DNA of 35,744 bases from Veillonellaceae bacterium DNF00626 (GTDB taxonomy: Bacteria > Bacillota > Negativicutes > Veillonellales > Dialisteraceae), in contig KQ960831.1 of the NCBI GenBank assembly GCA_001553355.1, positions 1 through 35,744 on the forward strand, in the 5' to 3' direction. Position numbers and translations under genes: made by a program. The stretch's first letter is position 1; every line of letters begins with the position of its first letter. The notes beneath the pieces are model-generated. The model ran no database searches, was not told where the DNA came from, and saw only the letters and a list, made by a program, of their open reading frames with translations. Shown one piece after another: positions 34,585 through 35,744 of this stretch.

Positions 34585-35415
34585 ATGAGAACTTTACGAG
34601 ATGCCGTATACGCCGCGGCGGTGGGCGATGCCTTAGGTGTGCCGGTGCAATTTAGAGAGAGGGATACTTTTCATGTGGACACTATGACCGGATACGGTAC
34701 GGATAATAAGCCACCGGGTACATGGTCTGATGATACATCCTTGACCTTAGCCACATGCATGAGTATAAAAGAAAGCGGCGGCGTTGATATTTCCTTGATG
34801 AGGACATATTTTCTCAAATGGTATGAAAAAGGAGAATTTACCCCTTTCGGAGAAGCCTTCGATGTAGGCACTACGACACGTCAAGCACTGGAAACAGGTG
34901 TAGGACTCACAGATGTTCGGAGTAACGGTAACGGTTCACTCATGCGCATCGTGCCACTGGCGTTTCTTCATAGTGTATCAAAAAAAGATATCGAAGCCGT
35001 ATCTGCCATCACACATGGGCATCGTATCGCCAAAGATGCGTGCATTATTTACGTCAGCATAGCGCAGGCACTCCTTCAAGGCGCTACCTTACCTGAAGCC
35101 ATTCATGAAGGGATGAAAGGAAATAAAAATCCCCTTTTCGAGCATTTACCGGAAGTAGGTACACGAAAGAGAGAAGAAATAAAAAGCACCGGCTATGTGG
35201 TAGATACTTTGTATGCATCGATCTGGTCTCTTCTACAAACGGACAATTTGAAAGACGCTCTACTTACAGCAGTGAACTTAGGCGACGATAGTGACACCAC
35301 AGCAGCCGTCACCGGAGGTTTAGGCGGAATTTTGTACGGCTGTGAAAGCATACCTTCTGAATGGTTAAATACATTGAAAAGAAAAGACATCATAGAAAAC
35401 TGTTTATTTTTCTAA
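34585..35415 (+). CDS. ADP-ribosylglycohydrolase family protein (DraG-like)
   Basis: Family members remove ADP-ribose from arginine of proteins or from small molecules, using two magnesium ions. The 276 residues start with the typical DAVYAAAVGDALGVPVQF (6-23), then the metal-binding WSDDTSLTLAT (47-57), SNGNGSLMRIVPLAF (113-127) and GDDSDTTAAVTGG (233-245), all in family order. The Asp residues of WSDDT and GDDSDT are the likely metal ligands. The ATG at 34585 follows GAAGGGA; a TTG at 34570 is in frame but poorer. It lies alone after the gyrA terminator. The target is unknown; no ADP-ribosyltransferase or toxin gene is adjacent, so defence use is not supported. Confidence 0.9.
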   Translation: MRTLRDAVYAAAVGDALGVPVQFRERDTFHVDTMTGYGTDNKPPGTWSDDTSLTLATCMSIKESGGVDISLMRTYFLKWYEKGEFTPFGEAFDVGTTTRQALETGVGLTDVRSNGNGSLMRIVPLAFLHSVSKKDIEAVSAITHGHRIAKDACIIYVSIAQALLQGATLPEAIHEGMKGNKNPLFEHLPEVGTRKREEIKSTGYVVDTLYASIWSLLQTDNLKDALLTAVNLGDDSDTTAAVTGGLGGILYGCESIPSEWLNTLKRKDIIENCLFF

Positions 35416-35453
35416 CAATAGTGAATGAAAAACGGATATCGAAAATTGATATG

Positions 35454-35492
35454 TACCCTCTTCACCGGACATCCGGTAAGGAGGGTATTTTT
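35454..35492 (+). terminator. Terminator of the ADP-ribosylglycohydrolase gene
   Basis: TACCCTC (35454-35460) pairs with GAGGGTA (35481-35487), with an inner ACCGG/CCGGT stem, followed by T5. Confidence 0.9.
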
Positions 35493-35744
35493 ATGCTCAT
35501 TTTTTGAAAAGAAATTATTCTGCTTAAAGAGCGAGAATCAAAAATATTTTCTCTCCGGTGTATCAAATCCGTCTTTTATAGTTGAAAATGTGAAAATAAA
35601 GAAGTTTTGCATTTTTTGATTTTCTCAAATGTATGAATACGATTTTCCGGGAGTTCAAATGACTGCAACGGTTTTACAATGTCAGAGAACGCACAAATTG
35701 TTCACTTTCTCCGTGACGGGGATAAGCGTAGCGCAGCCCGCGAT
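35493..35744. other. Window end: no confident gene
   Basis: Mostly AT-rich to about 35650, then distinctly richer in G+C to the edge. An open frame starts at an ATG at 35679 (MSENAQIVHFLRDGDK...) and runs off the window, but it has no ribosome binding site and only 22 codons, so it is only a candidate. Confidence 0.3.

Noticed and set aside
34585-35415. Toxin-antitoxin or defence role for the ADP-ribosylglycohydrolase
   Set aside because: No ADP-ribosyltransferase or toxin gene is adjacent, and the gene sits alone between terminators.
35425-35619. 64-codon ORF after the ADP-ribosylglycohydrolase
   Set aside because: It runs straight through a strong terminator hairpin and has no ribosome site.
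1-35744. CRISPR arrays, insertion sequences, prophage or integrase genes
   Set aside because: No spaced direct repeats, transposase, integrase or long terminal inverted repeats were found.

Overview
The window looks like chromosomal DNA of a diderm Firmicute (Negativicutes, Veillonellales-like; a Dialister-type genome is one guess, the genus cannot be fixed from sequence alone). Two sets of evidence point there. Envelope genes of an outer membrane are present: two autotransporters ending in Phe and a TonB-dependent receptor. They sit beside Firmicute gene order: ylmE-sepF-ylmH-divIVA, mnmG-rsmG, and extended -10 promoters in AT-rich DNA.

Layout. 1-6493: the 3' end of one autotransporter, then a complete 1433-residue paralogue whose long leader carries a cobalamin riboswitch. 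6731-9133: bioW-bioF plus a small membrane protein, a partial biotin-precursor operon. 9193-9266: tRNA-Gly(CCC) on the minus strand. 9719-14528: tatD, the two-gene 2-oxoacid:ferredoxin oxidoreductase korAB, and a Sel1-repeat protein. 14917-16181: thyA-dfrA with a structured leader. 16254-18835 (minus): mnmG-rsmG. 18955-21538 (minus): FecCD-type permease, ABC ATPase with a C-terminal extension, and a YunG-like protein. 21783-28470 (plus, divergent): TonB-dependent receptor, periplasmic-binding lipoprotein and a CobN/BchH-type chelatase. 28765-31806: the division cluster ylmE, two tandem sepF genes, ylmH and divIVA. 32074-34512: gyrA. 34585-35415: ADP-ribosylglycohydrolase. The last 250 bases hold no confident gene.

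Most notable is the divergent locus at 18955-28470. It encodes a complete outer-membrane-to-cytoplasm import route (receptor, lipoprotein, permease, ATPase) with a large CobN-type tetrapyrrole metal chelatase in the binding-protein operon. This layout resembles haem uptake loci of Bacteroidetes that carry the CobN-like HmuS protein, but the ligand (haem, corrinoid or a metal complex) cannot be decided here. The receptor is out of frame by one base at an eight-G run inside its signal peptide. Removing one G restores a perfect signal peptide and a 632-residue protein, so the receptor may be phase variable and captured in the OFF state, unless the run is a sequencing error.

Other points of interest are a B12 riboswitch in front of an adhesin-like autotransporter, a second SepF in the slot usually held by ylmG, a bioWF-linked membrane protein that does not look like BioY, and a thyA leader with a terminator-like hairpin and a small ORF. 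All coordinates and motifs were read by eye; no database search was possible.
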